This document shows positions 6,865 to 13,735 of a DNA stretch of 19,700 bases, piece after piece; within the stretch, counting starts at the first letter, position 1; the number at the start of each line of letters is the position of its first letter. The notes beneath the pieces were generated by a model. That model searched no databases. It saw nothing but the letters and a program-made list of their open reading frames with translations, and was not told where the DNA came from. The translations under genes and the position numbers were made by a program. The stretch comes from CAWHOW01 sp050013795 (lineage in GTDB: Bacteria; Bacteroidota; Bacteroidia; Bacteroidales; CG2-30-32-10). Where the stretch lies: assembly GCA_050013795.1 (NCBI GenBank), contig JBEKEO010000036.1, forward strand, positions 1-19,700, read 5' to 3'.

Positions 6865-6920
6865 CGGGTATATAAATTATTGATTAACTAAAAAATAAAA
6901 ACATTTAAATAATAACTACA

Positions 6921-7412
6921 ATGATTGCTTGGTACATTATATTTTTTCTGACTTTCTTGTTATTTACACCATTACTGTATCGCTTGAATAAAGATAAATT
7001 AGAAGAAGATTATCCGAAAATACATTACACACACTATCTTTATTATGAATCAGAAAAATATAGTAGTGAATTATATTTAGAAAATCTGCCAAAGATTCCT
7101 AAAAATTCAGTTTTAAAATTTGTTTTTAATTTAGAAAGATTTGTTTCTGATTGCTTTCTGTTTCTTCTGATTTTTATTGTAGCGGTTCTTGTTTATTGGG
7201 TTGGCGATTCAATAACTAAACTTTTTTCATTAAACAAAAACATTTTTAATTCTTATATTGATATTGCTGTCGGAACATTTATTGCATATCTATTTCTAAC
7301 TATTTTTATTAGGTGGGTTGTTGCTAAATTTCATTTCGACACTATAAAAGAAATTAAAAAGAAAATTACTGCAAGACTTGAAGCAAAAGAATCAATGAAA
7401 GAAGCATTATAA
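6921..7412 (+). CDS. Unknown small membrane protein, three predicted helices
   Basis: I do not recognise this 163-residue protein. Hydrophobic segments lie at about residues 4-20 (WYIIFFLTFLLFTPLLY), 74-95 (FVSDCFLFLLIFIVAVLVYWVG) and 112-134 (YIDIAVGTFIAYLFLTIFIRWVV). Between helices 1 and 2 is a Tyr- and Glu-rich polar stretch (PKIHYTHYLYYESEKYSSELYLE). The C-terminus is a short Lys/Glu-rich, likely helical cytoplasmic tail. The gene is much richer in A and T than recF downstream. It is followed after 4 bases by the next gene, so the pair is surely cotranscribed, from the promoter at 6834. Function unknown. Confidence 0.75.
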   Translation: MIAWYIIFFLTFLLFTPLLYRLNKDKLEEDYPKIHYTHYLYYESEKYSSELYLENLPKIPKNSVLKFVFNLERFVSDCFLFLLIFIVAVLVYWVGDSITKLFSLNKNIFNSYIDIAVGTFIAYLFLTIFIRWVVAKFHFDTIKEIKKKITARLEAKESMKEAL

Positions 7413-7416
7413 ATAT

Positions 7417-7917
7417 ATGAAAATAGAAAATATTGAAATTATCGAATCAATTTTGAAAATTTTAAATGAATCTGTTTATCAAGGTCACAGAAGAGCTGTA
7501 TCGGACTTAATAAATGAAATACCCGAACTAAATACCATTTATAGAAATAGAGAGCAAATTGGAATAATTAACTTCTTAGAATCTGAAAATTTATGTGTAC
7601 ACGAAATACTTACACAATTTTCACCACCTAACTTCTTTAAAATAACTCAACATGGCCAACATGTAATAAATAAATACGGTAGTTATTTTAAATACAGACA
7701 AGCAACAAGAAAGAAAGTAATATTAAATAGGATATATTTATTCATTATTATAATTACCTCCACTCTTGCAGCTTATTATTCAATGAGGTCATATTATACG
7801 CAAAATTTGGAAAAGAATAACAATAGAAAAATTAATACAAACTATGATAGCTCCGTAAGGCATAAAGTTATCATAATTCCAAACATAAAGAAAGATTCTA
7901 TTCAAAAAACGAAATAA
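7417..7917 (+). CDS. Unknown protein, helical N-terminal domain plus C-terminal membrane anchor
   Basis: A 166-residue protein with no confident family. Residues 5-90 look like a compact helical, perhaps winged-helix domain (EIIESILKILNES, HRRAVSDLINEI, then FFKITQHGQHVINKYGSYFKY, which resembles the wing and last helix of small Bacteroidota wHTH-like proteins). A single hydrophobic helix follows at about 102-120 (ILNRIYLFIIIITSTLAAYY), then a 45-residue polar, Asn/Lys-rich tail. This would place the N-terminal domain in the cytoplasm, tethered to the membrane. It is coupled to the preceding membrane-protein gene by a 4-base gap. A weak hairpin TAATGTT/AACATTA (7915-7921 and 7927-7933) spans the stop codon. 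The winged-helix reading is an inference. Confidence 0.7.
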   Translation: MKIENIEIIESILKILNESVYQGHRRAVSDLINEIPELNTIYRNREQIGIINFLESENLCVHEILTQFSPPNFFKITQHGQHVINKYGSYFKYRQATRKKVILNRIYLFIIIITSTLAAYYSMRSYYTQNLEKNNNRKINTNYDSSVRHKVIIIPNIKKDSIQKTK

Positions 7918-8029
7918 TGTTTTCGTAACATTAAAATTTTAAGAGAATAAATAAAATGAATTAAGAGCAAATTGGTTAAGAAGTTTATAAAATAATAACT
8001 AACTACCGCTGCCTCTTGCTTACTATTAA

Positions 8030-8089
8030 ACTTTAAGTACTCCCAACTTTAGGCACTTTAAGTACTTCTTTAAAATATTAGTATTTTTG
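8030..8089 (+). promoter_or_regulatory. recF upstream region: -7 element and short direct repeats
   Basis: TATTTTTG at 8082-8089 fits the Bacteroidota -7 consensus, 23 bases before the recF ATG; the -33 position shows only TTTA (8057-8060, 21-nt spacing). Just upstream are three copies of ACTTTA (8030, 8046, 8055), two of them extended to ACTTTAAGTACT (8030-8041 and 8055-8066), which contains the palindrome AGTACT. Confidence 0.4.
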
Positions 8090-8111
8090 CGAGAGCAAAA
8101 CCCGTTTCGTC

Positions 8112-9230
8112 ATGTACCTGCAAAAACTTTCGCTAATCAATTTTAAGAACTACGCCGATGAGGAACTGGGCTTCTGCGAAAAGATAAATTGCTTTACGGG
8201 CAACAACGGCGAAGGAAAAACCAACCTGCTGGATGCCATACATTACCTGTCGCTGTGCAAGAGTTATTTTAACCCTATTGATTCGCAAAACATATTGCAT
8301 GATGCCGATTTCTTTGTGGTGCAGGGAACCATTACCAAAGGCGATACGCAGGATGTGATCTATTGCGCCCAGAAACGCAACGAGCGCAAGCAATTCAAGC
8401 TGAACAAAAAGGAATATAACCGCTTTTCGGACCATATAGGCTTATACCCGCTGGTGATGATTTCGCCTGCCGACAACTCGCTGATATACGACGGCAGCGA
8501 AGAACGCCGGAAATATATTGACAGCGTGATCTCGCAATTCGACAAGATATACCTCGACAATCTTATTAATTATAACAAGGCATTGCTTCAGCGCAACACC
8601 CTGCTGAAACATTTTGCCGAAAGCCGCCGCTTTGATAAGGCTTCGCTTGAAATATGGAGCCAACAGTTGGTTACACTGGGGCAGAAGATATTCGACAAGC
8701 GCACTGAGTTCCTTGATACTTTCCTGCCGATGTTCAGGGAGTATTTCGCTTTTATTTCGGGAGGGAAAGAGGTGGTTGAAATTGAATATCAGTCGCAGCT
8801 AAAGGACAAAAGCTTTACTGAGCTACTTACCGATGCCGTGGAGCGCGACAGAATAGTGCAATACACTACTGTTGGCATTCATAAGGATGATATGCTGTTC
8901 AAGATGGAGACATATCCTTTGAAACGTTTCGGTTCGCAAGGACAGCAGAAATCGTTCATCATTGCATTGAAGTTGGCGCAGTTTGAATACACTAAGAATA
9001 TTAAAGGATTTAAACCTATTCTCCTCTTTGATGATATTTTCGATAAGCTGGATAATACAAGAGTGCAGCAGTTAATGAAGCTGGTCAGCGATAACAGTTT
9101 CGGGCAGGTGTTTGTTACCGATGCACACCCTGAAAGAATAGAATCGATATTCAGGGATATTAAAACCGAGATAAAGATATTCGACATAAAGTCGGGAACT
9201 GCAAAGGAAATACTTTACAGGCAGGAATAG
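8112..9230 (+). CDS. recF: DNA replication and repair protein RecF
   Basis: SMC-like ATPase that binds single-stranded/double-stranded DNA junctions and, with RecO and RecR, helps to load RecA at stalled forks. At 372 residues it has family length. Walker A is GNNGEGKTN (residues 30-38), preceded by the RecF-type LINFKNYADEEL; the GSEERRKYIDSVISQ segment is at 128-142; the ABC signature FGSQGQQKS is at 273-281; Walker B ILLFDD is at 303-308, followed by the D-loop DKLD. The ATG at 8112 starts directly before the conserved first strand. The gene is followed after only 3 bases by the DUF721 gene, as in other Bacteroidota. It is visibly richer in G and C than the two unknown genes upstream. dnaA and dnaN are not in the window. 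Confidence 0.95.
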   Translation: MYLQKLSLINFKNYADEELGFCEKINCFTGNNGEGKTNLLDAIHYLSLCKSYFNPIDSQNILHDADFFVVQGTITKGDTQDVIYCAQKRNERKQFKLNKKEYNRFSDHIGLYPLVMISPADNSLIYDGSEERRKYIDSVISQFDKIYLDNLINYNKALLQRNTLLKHFAESRRFDKASLEIWSQQLVTLGQKIFDKRTEFLDTFLPMFREYFAFISGGKEVVEIEYQSQLKDKSFTELLTDAVERDRIVQYTTVGIHKDDMLFKMETYPLKRFGSQGQQKSFIIALKLAQFEYTKNIKGFKPILLFDDIFDKLDNTRVQQLMKLVSDNSFGQVFVTDAHPERIESIFRDIKTEIKIFDIKSGTAKEILYRQE

Positions 9231-9233
9231 CAG

Positions 9234-9524
9234 ATGAACAAATCGAATGACCATACATTGAAGGAAGTCCTTAATGACATGCTGAAAGAGTACCGTCTTT
9301 CGGATAAGCTGATGGAGCTTAAGCTGGTTGAATCGTGGCCGAAGATAGTGGGGAAGCTTATTGCAAAACATACTACCGGAATCTATCTTCGCAATAAAAA
9401 GTTATACGTTACCCTTGATAATGCAGCCATACGGGAAGAACTGCTTTATGCAAAGACCAAATTGCTTAAATCGCTGAATAAGCATGCGGGCGGCAATTTG
9501 ATAGAGGATATAATTTTTAAATAA
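9234..9524 (+). CDS. DUF721/DciA-like protein
   Basis: A 96-residue protein of the DUF721 family, to which DciA belongs, a protein that assists loading of the replicative helicase DnaB in bacteria that lack DnaC. The key features are an N-terminal helix pair (LKEVLNDMLKEYRLSDKLMELKLVESW), Trp35 followed by PKIVGKLIAKHT (36-47), and the beta-rich IYLRNKKLYVTLDNAAIREEL (50-70), which form the KH-like core. There is no long disordered tail as in proteobacterial DciA; this short form is common in Bacteroidota. It is cotranscribed with recF across a 3-base gap. The DnaB-loading role is inferred from the family and has not been shown for this form. Confidence 0.82.
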   Translation: MNKSNDHTLKEVLNDMLKEYRLSDKLMELKLVESWPKIVGKLIAKHTTGIYLRNKKLYVTLDNAAIREELLYAKTKLLKSLNKHAGGNLIEDIIFK

Positions 9525-9611
9525 ATATTATTTTCTTATTTATGGAATTACAGTTAATTTTACATCTTTATAGCAAAATTGAAAATCATTATTAATCTAA
9601 AATCGTAAACT

Positions 9612-10595
9612 ATGAAAAAACTTATTCTGTTACTGGCATGTTTCATTGCCATAACATCAATTTATGCTCAAAAACAAAAAGTGGAGTTAAAGCTCACTTT
9701 GCGTGATGGAAATGTTATTACAGGCACTTCAAACAGCGTAACATCAGTGCTGTTAAACACTGCATACGGGAAACTGGATATTCCCATTAAAAATGTTTCT
9801 TCGCTCACATTTGGTATTACTCCTGATGACGGCAGTAAGACAAAAGTCATTAACCTTATAAAACAAATGAACGATCCTGCAGATGATAAACGACAAGCAG
9901 CTTATGATGAACTGGTTAAAATGAGCATAGGGACGATACCTGTCATCAGCGATTATATTTACGGCAAAGATTACCAGGCAGGAGAATATACTGATTTCAC
10001 ACCTGAAGGAGCGCTTACTGAATTGAAAAGCACATATGGTGTTGAAGAAAATTTCAGCGATAAGGATGTTGCTACCATTGATTTTGATTACACGATGGGC
10101 GGCACTTTTAACCTTAAATCAGTTGACCTGAAAACAGAATACGGCGATCTGAATGTACCTAAAGATAAAATAAAACAGATGGATATTTCTGTTTATGATG
10201 AACAATCGGGCGAAAAGATTTTCAAGGTCATGGCCAATAAGAATATAAGCGGGAACACTGATGGCGGCTGGCTTAACACAGGCATAAAGATCAAGACAGG
10301 GCAGAAGTTGAGTATAAATGCTTCGGGCGAGGTTGTGCTTCAAAGTTTATCGGGCAATAAATACAATCCTGACGGTGCTGCAAATTCCACCAGCACTACC
10401 AGCGAATATGCAAGCACATATCCTACTTATGGAAACCTAGTATATAAAATTGGTGAAAGCGGAGAAACCGTAAAGGCAGGTTCCAAATATAATGGCACGG
10501 TTAAAGAAAGCGGTACGTTGTATCTTGCTATATATGAAACTGTGTACAATGCTACCAATACAGGTTCGTATAGTGTTAAGATAAGCATAAAATAA
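9612..10595 (+). CDS. Secreted protein with LecA/PA-IL-like C-terminal domain
   Basis: A 327-residue exported protein. Residues 1-19 are a signal peptide (MKKLILLLACFIAITSIYA), with likely cleavage before Gln20; the only Cys is inside the hydrophobic core, so it is not an obvious lipoprotein. Residues 26-68 (LKLTLRDGNVITGTSNSV...) and 155-192 form a repeated small beta module: NTAYGKLDIPIKNVSSLTF is echoed by KTEYGDLNVPKDKIKQMDI. A helical stretch (about 75-145) separates them. Residues 212-327 resemble the LecA (PA-IL) galactose-lectin fold: GGWLNTGIKIKTGQKLSINASGE at the start and YETVYNATNTGSYSVKI at the end, the latter aligning with the LecA calcium- and sugar-binding loop. It stands alone between the DUF721 gene and a terminator. 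Sugar binding is inferred; surface or periplasmic location is likely. Confidence 0.72.
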   Translation: MKKLILLLACFIAITSIYAQKQKVELKLTLRDGNVITGTSNSVTSVLLNTAYGKLDIPIKNVSSLTFGITPDDGSKTKVINLIKQMNDPADDKRQAAYDELVKMSIGTIPVISDYIYGKDYQAGEYTDFTPEGALTELKSTYGVEENFSDKDVATIDFDYTMGGTFNLKSVDLKTEYGDLNVPKDKIKQMDISVYDEQSGEKIFKVMANKNISGNTDGGWLNTGIKIKTGQKLSINASGEVVLQSLSGNKYNPDGAANSTSTTSEYASTYPTYGNLVYKIGESGETVKAGSKYNGTVKESGTLYLAIYETVYNATNTGSYSVKISIK

Positions 10596-10613
10596 GGAAA
10601 TTGTGAAGTAATT

Positions 10614-10645
10614 AAAAGCCCTGTTACACCGACAGGGCTTTTTTT
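10614..10645. terminator. Bidirectional terminator between convergent genes
   Basis: AAAAGCCCTGT (10614-10624) and ACAGGGCTTTT (10632-10642) form an 11-bp perfect stem with a 7-nt loop. On the plus strand seven T residues run from 10639 to 10645, terminating the secreted-protein gene. On the minus strand TTTTAATTAC follows, terminating the FAH-fold gene, whose stop codon (10644-10646) overlaps the T-run. Confidence 0.85.
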
Positions 10646-11249
10646 ATTTGACGTTAAAGCTAAGTAGCCTTTTATCTTCAAGGAAGCATTCGATCTTATC
10701 GTTTATTTCAACAGCATCATTAATAGCAGGACTGCCAGTAAATATATAATCGCCTTGTTTCACGGTTATATAAGTAGAAACGTAAGCAATGATACTGTCA
10801 AATGAAAATATTAGTTGTGAAGAGTTTGCTTTAATAAAAGCCTTACCGTTCTTGAAAATGGAAAAATTAATATTTCTCAAATCTCGGAATTCATTCTTTG
10901 AAATGAAATTACCAACAGGGGAGGAGTCATCATAAGCTTTTGCAACTTCCCATGGCAAGCCGCTTTTCTTGCATTGTGAAAGAGTATTGGTAGCTTCCAT
11001 ATCAATACCTATGCTTATTTCATCGTAATAAAGATGAGCGAATCTTTCCTGTATGTTCTTGCCGAGACGACAAATCTTAAGAGCCAGATTAACTTTTGGT
11101 GTGATTTGTTGTGCATGTTCGGGAATAAAAAAAGGACGCTTGTTGACAAGCAGCGAACTTTCAGGTTTTAAAAAGAAAACCAGTTGATCGCTTTCACTTT
11201 TATTACCGGCAGAGGTTTTATAATTATTATGTATGCAAATAATTTTCAC
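10644..11249 (-). CDS. Fumarylacetoacetate-hydrolase-fold protein, probably catalytically degenerate
   Basis: A 201-residue FAH-superfamily protein related to FAHD1-type acylpyruvate hydrolases/oxaloacetate decarboxylases. Fold landmarks are present: FFLKPESSLL (25-34), LGKNIQERFAHLYYDEISIGID (62-83), GLPWEVAKAYDDSSPVG, a Ser-Gln-Leu-Ile-Phe segment, and GDYIFTGSP. The active site is not intact. The metal-binding Glu-x-Glu motif is Lys52-Val-Asn54, the TARD motif after Asp83 reads EATN, the expected His of the NYAxH lid motif is Ser13, and GTPAGVG reads GSPAIND. Only Asp83 of the three metal ligands remains. The frame is intact and ends at a terminator, so it is not an obvious pseudogene. The start is a GTG preceded by GGAGGG. 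It lies 32 bases after the hydratase gene, probably as the last gene of the operon. Confidence 0.75.
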   Translation of the reverse strand: MKIICIHNNYKTSAGNKSESDQLVFFLKPESSLLVNKRPFFIPEHAQQITPKVNLALKICRLGKNIQERFAHLYYDEISIGIDMEATNTLSQCKKSGLPWEVAKAYDDSSPVGNFISKNEFRDLRNINFSIFKNGKAFIKANSSQLIFSFDSIIAYVSTYITVKQGDYIFTGSPAINDAVEINDKIECFLEDKRLLSFNVK

Positions 11250-11281
11250 TGATAATTACCCTCCGCTTTAGATACTAACTA

Positions 11282-13084
11282 TTACAGCAAACCGCCGTTC
11301 TTATATATCTGTATCTGCACATCGGTAAACTTATCAATGTCGGCAGTTTTATTGTTCTTCAGGTTGGTAACCTTGCCCTGCACCATATCCACCTTGATTT
11401 TATCGCCATCCTGCAGCTCAATAGATTCTAGCTTTTCTGGATTGTAAGTCATAATTGGCATAGCAGCGTTAATGGCATTCCGTTCGTAAATAGCGCCATA
11501 CGATTCGGCAAGTATGCATGAAATTCCAAGCGCAATGAAACAGTCAACAGCCTGCTGCCTTGAGCTTCCTGCGCCGAAATTCTTTGCTGTAATAACTATA
11601 TCGCCGGGCTTTGCTTTCTTAGCAAAATCTTCATAGCCTTTCAGGTTATCAAAGGCATATTGCCCCATTTCCTTAATATCAGTTATAGCAAGATAGCGAT
11701 TGTGAAATATCATATCGGTATCTATATCATCCTTTTTAATTATCCATACCCTGCCTTCAACAACAAGGGGCTTTACAGCAACATCTTTTTTAACAACTGC
11801 CGATTTTTTAAGATATTCTTTTTTCTCAAAGATTGCGGGTTGTTGAGGGATATCATCAGGAGTGGTTATATAACCTGCCACAGATGAAGCAGCAACTATA
11901 GCAGGAGATGCCAGATAAACCAATCCCTTACCCTGTTTTCCTTCAAAGTTTCTGTTACCGGTACTAATGGTAACTTCACCGGGACCATTCTGCCCTATCT
12001 GCCCGGCAGCGCATCCGGCACATCCGGCATTGGCAACCATGGCGCCTGCATCTTTAAATATTTTCAACAATCCTTCACTCATGCACTGGTTCCAGACAGC
12101 ATCAGTGGCGGGAACAATTTTCAACACCACGCCCGGAGCCACTTTCTTATTCTTCAAAATATCAGCAGCTATCCGCATGTCGTCAATACGTCCGTTGGTG
12201 CAACTGCCTATGAAAGCAGAATCTATCTTTGTTTTCTTCACCGAAGCTACCGATGCATCATCATGCGGATGCCCCGGTTTTGCAACCATAGGAACAAACT
12301 TTGAAAAATCAATATCATGAACCTGTTCATATTTTGCGTTTGCATCCGCTTTGATAGGCTCCAGTTTACGCCCTGTTCTCTCCTCGCAGTACTTCATTAT
12401 TTCAGGCGATGGAGTGAATAACAGAATAATTGCACCCATTTCAGTAGCCATGGATGATATGGTGATGCGCTCGTTCAGAGTTAATTTATCTACATCTTCG
12501 CCATATATCTCAACAGAATAACCAAGTAATTTATTTGCCCCAAATATGGAAAGAAGATTCAAAACTATATCCTTTGCCGAAACATCTTTTGGGCGTTTAC
12601 CGTTAAGATTGATCTTTACAGATTGCGGAACTTTGAACCACACAGCGCCGTTAGCCCATGCAGCTGCAATATCCTGGTCGCCCATACCCTGACCAAAACA
12701 ACCAATGGCTCCCATTATGTTTGCATGAGAATCGGTTGAAACAAAAGTACTGCCTGGCCATGCAAGGCCGCCGTCAATGGCAAGGTGAGTGCCTATACCT
12801 GCATTCACATCATATATTTCAATTCCATTTTCACGTGCAAACTGTCTGCAATATTGCTGGTTTTGCGCATACTTCTGATCGGAGCCACCTGGGTTGCAAT
12901 CGAAAGTAAAAATGGTTTTTTTCGGATCATTAACCTTAAGTCCGTTATCAACGAGATTTTTCACAACGTTTGCTCCGCCAAAATCGCGTGCTGCACGAAT
13001 ATCAATGAATACATCAATGATCTCATCTGCTTTTACCTCGGATTTATTGGCATGTTTTGCCAGTATTTTTTCAATTAAGTTCAT
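11282..13084 (-). CDS. Fused LeuC-LeuD aconitase-family hydratase
   Basis: A 600-residue [4Fe-4S] hydro-lyase in which large (LeuC/HacA-like, about 1-415) and small (LeuD/HacB-like, about 440-600) subunits are one chain, joined by a short Lys-rich linker. The iron-sulfur ligands are Cys295 (IGSCTNGR), Cys355 and Cys358 (NAGCAGC). The substrate region STDSHANIMGAIG (116-128) and STGNRNFEGKQG (374-385) are canonical. In the small domain KDDIDTDMI (451-459) and FGAGSSRQQA (503-512) are present; the specificity loop reads RYLAIT (463-468). It catalyses stereospecific isomerisation of a hydroxy-tricarboxylate: citrate, 3-isopropylmalate, homocitrate or methylmalate types are possible. Linkage to an isocitrate/isopropylmalate-type dehydrogenase and absence of leuA or leuB-type neighbours favour an aconitase role, but this is inference. 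Gap to the upstream HD gene is 9 bases. Confidence 0.87.
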   Translation of the reverse strand: MNLIEKILAKHANKSEVKADEIIDVFIDIRAARDFGGANVVKNLVDNGLKVNDPKKTIFTFDCNPGGSDQKYAQNQQYCRQFARENGIEIYDVNAGIGTHLAIDGGLAWPGSTFVSTDSHANIMGAIGCFGQGMGDQDIAAAWANGAVWFKVPQSVKINLNGKRPKDVSAKDIVLNLLSIFGANKLLGYSVEIYGEDVDKLTLNERITISSMATEMGAIILLFTPSPEIMKYCEERTGRKLEPIKADANAKYEQVHDIDFSKFVPMVAKPGHPHDDASVASVKKTKIDSAFIGSCTNGRIDDMRIAADILKNKKVAPGVVLKIVPATDAVWNQCMSEGLLKIFKDAGAMVANAGCAGCAAGQIGQNGPGEVTISTGNRNFEGKQGKGLVYLASPAIVAASSVAGYITTPDDIPQQPAIFEKKEYLKKSAVVKKDVAVKPLVVEGRVWIIKKDDIDTDMIFHNRYLAITDIKEMGQYAFDNLKGYEDFAKKAKPGDIVITAKNFGAGSSRQQAVDCFIALGISCILAESYGAIYERNAINAAMPIMTYNPEKLESIELQDGDKIKVDMVQGKVTNLKNNKTADIDKFTDVQIQIYKNGGLL

Positions 13085-13093
13085 AGTTCTATA

Positions 13094-13663
13094 TTATTTC
13101 AATCTGTCTTTAAATGGTTCGAATGTCATAAAATCAGCATGGTGAACAACATAAGCTTCCACGGTTCTTTTAACCATATCGCCTTCACCTGCGTGAGTAG
13201 CTATGATGTGGCAAACATCTGCCGGAACACCGCATTGCTCTGCCAGAGAAACTCCTGAGAACGGATGGCGAAGATATTTGCCATATTTTCCCTGCACTGA
13301 TTTTCCATCTTTCATTTCATATTCTAGCAATTTACCAACATCGGCAAGAATAGCTCCAGCTATCAGGACATCCAGGTTTACGGGTAAATCATTCTTGAAG
13401 AATTTATTCATCTGATCTGCGCAATCTTTTGCAATATGCACTACAGCTCTTTTATGATCCATAAAAGTAACTTTCATATCAGGACCGGCTAACAATGTAA
13501 AAGGAATAGTGTTGAGGTCATCAACAGTCAGCACGCTTTTCTGAAGAGCCAGCGCCCATGTATTGGTGGTCTGTTCAAGAAGTTCTTTATTTTTTATCCA
13601 TTCCAGTTCAGGCCAAAGTTTCTTTGCCTTGTCAATAAATTCGGGTTTAATTGTATCGCACAT
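13094..13663 (-). CDS. HD-superfamily protein with altered HD doublet
   Basis: A 189-residue, soluble, mostly helical protein of the HD (metal-dependent phosphohydrolase) superfamily. Candidate metal residues are His70 or His76 (MDHKRAVVHIA), Asp108 in AGAILADVGKLLEY (102-115), His133 (LRHPFSG), His157 (IATHAGEG) and Asp177 in VVHHADFM. The hallmark His-Asp doublet reads Ala107-Asp108, so one metal ligand is missing while others are kept. The gene sits between the dehydrogenase and the fused hydratase (9-base gap to the latter), so its role should relate to that pathway, as a regulator or as a hydrolase of a side product; this is inference. It has a perfect AGGAGG 7 bases before its ATG, unusual for this phylum, and a 22-bp palindrome further upstream. 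Confidence 0.75.
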   Translation of the reverse strand: MCDTIKPEFIDKAKKLWPELEWIKNKELLEQTTNTWALALQKSVLTVDDLNTIPFTLLAGPDMKVTFMDHKRAVVHIAKDCADQMNKFFKNDLPVNLDVLIAGAILADVGKLLEYEMKDGKSVQGKYGKYLRHPFSGVSLAEQCGVPADVCHIIATHAGEGDMVKRTVEAYVVHHADFMTFEPFKDRLK

Positions 13664-13670
13664 AATTTTT

Positions 13671-13676
13671 CCTCCT
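13671..13676 (-). promoter_or_regulatory. Strong Shine-Dalgarno site of the HD gene
   Basis: AGGAGG on the minus strand, 7 bases before the ATG at 13663. Bacteroidota seldom use such sites and most genes here lack one, so it stands out. It supports the chosen start. Confidence 0.65.
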
Positions 13677-13690
13677 GTTATTTATATGAA

Positions 13691-13712
13691 GAGACGTTGC
13701 ATGCAACGTCTC
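13691..13712. repeat. Perfect 22-bp palindrome inside the operon
   Basis: GAGACGTTGCA followed directly by its reverse complement TGCAACGTCTC, with no loop; outside it the dyad continues imperfectly (ATAT on the left, ATAT on the right). It lies in the 72-base gap between the dehydrogenase and HD genes. It has no T-run and is not a terminator. Palindromes of this wording recur as short dispersed elements in several phyla as far as I recall; alternatively it may be an operator or mRNA processing site. Confidence 0.75.
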
Positions 13713-13735
13713 CTGATATTATTATTTAAGTTCAA

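Noticed and set aside
6589..6891. 100-residue open frame with GIKLNGL heptad repeats
   Set aside because: It is the 21-bp array read as seven-codon units. Its start is a TTG inside a unit, the same frame is stopped in unit 4 of the array, and nothing resembles a protein after the repeats.
11660..12320. Plus-strand open frames opposite the fused hydratase
   Set aside because: They lie wholly inside a well-supported gene on the other strand and have no start or family features.
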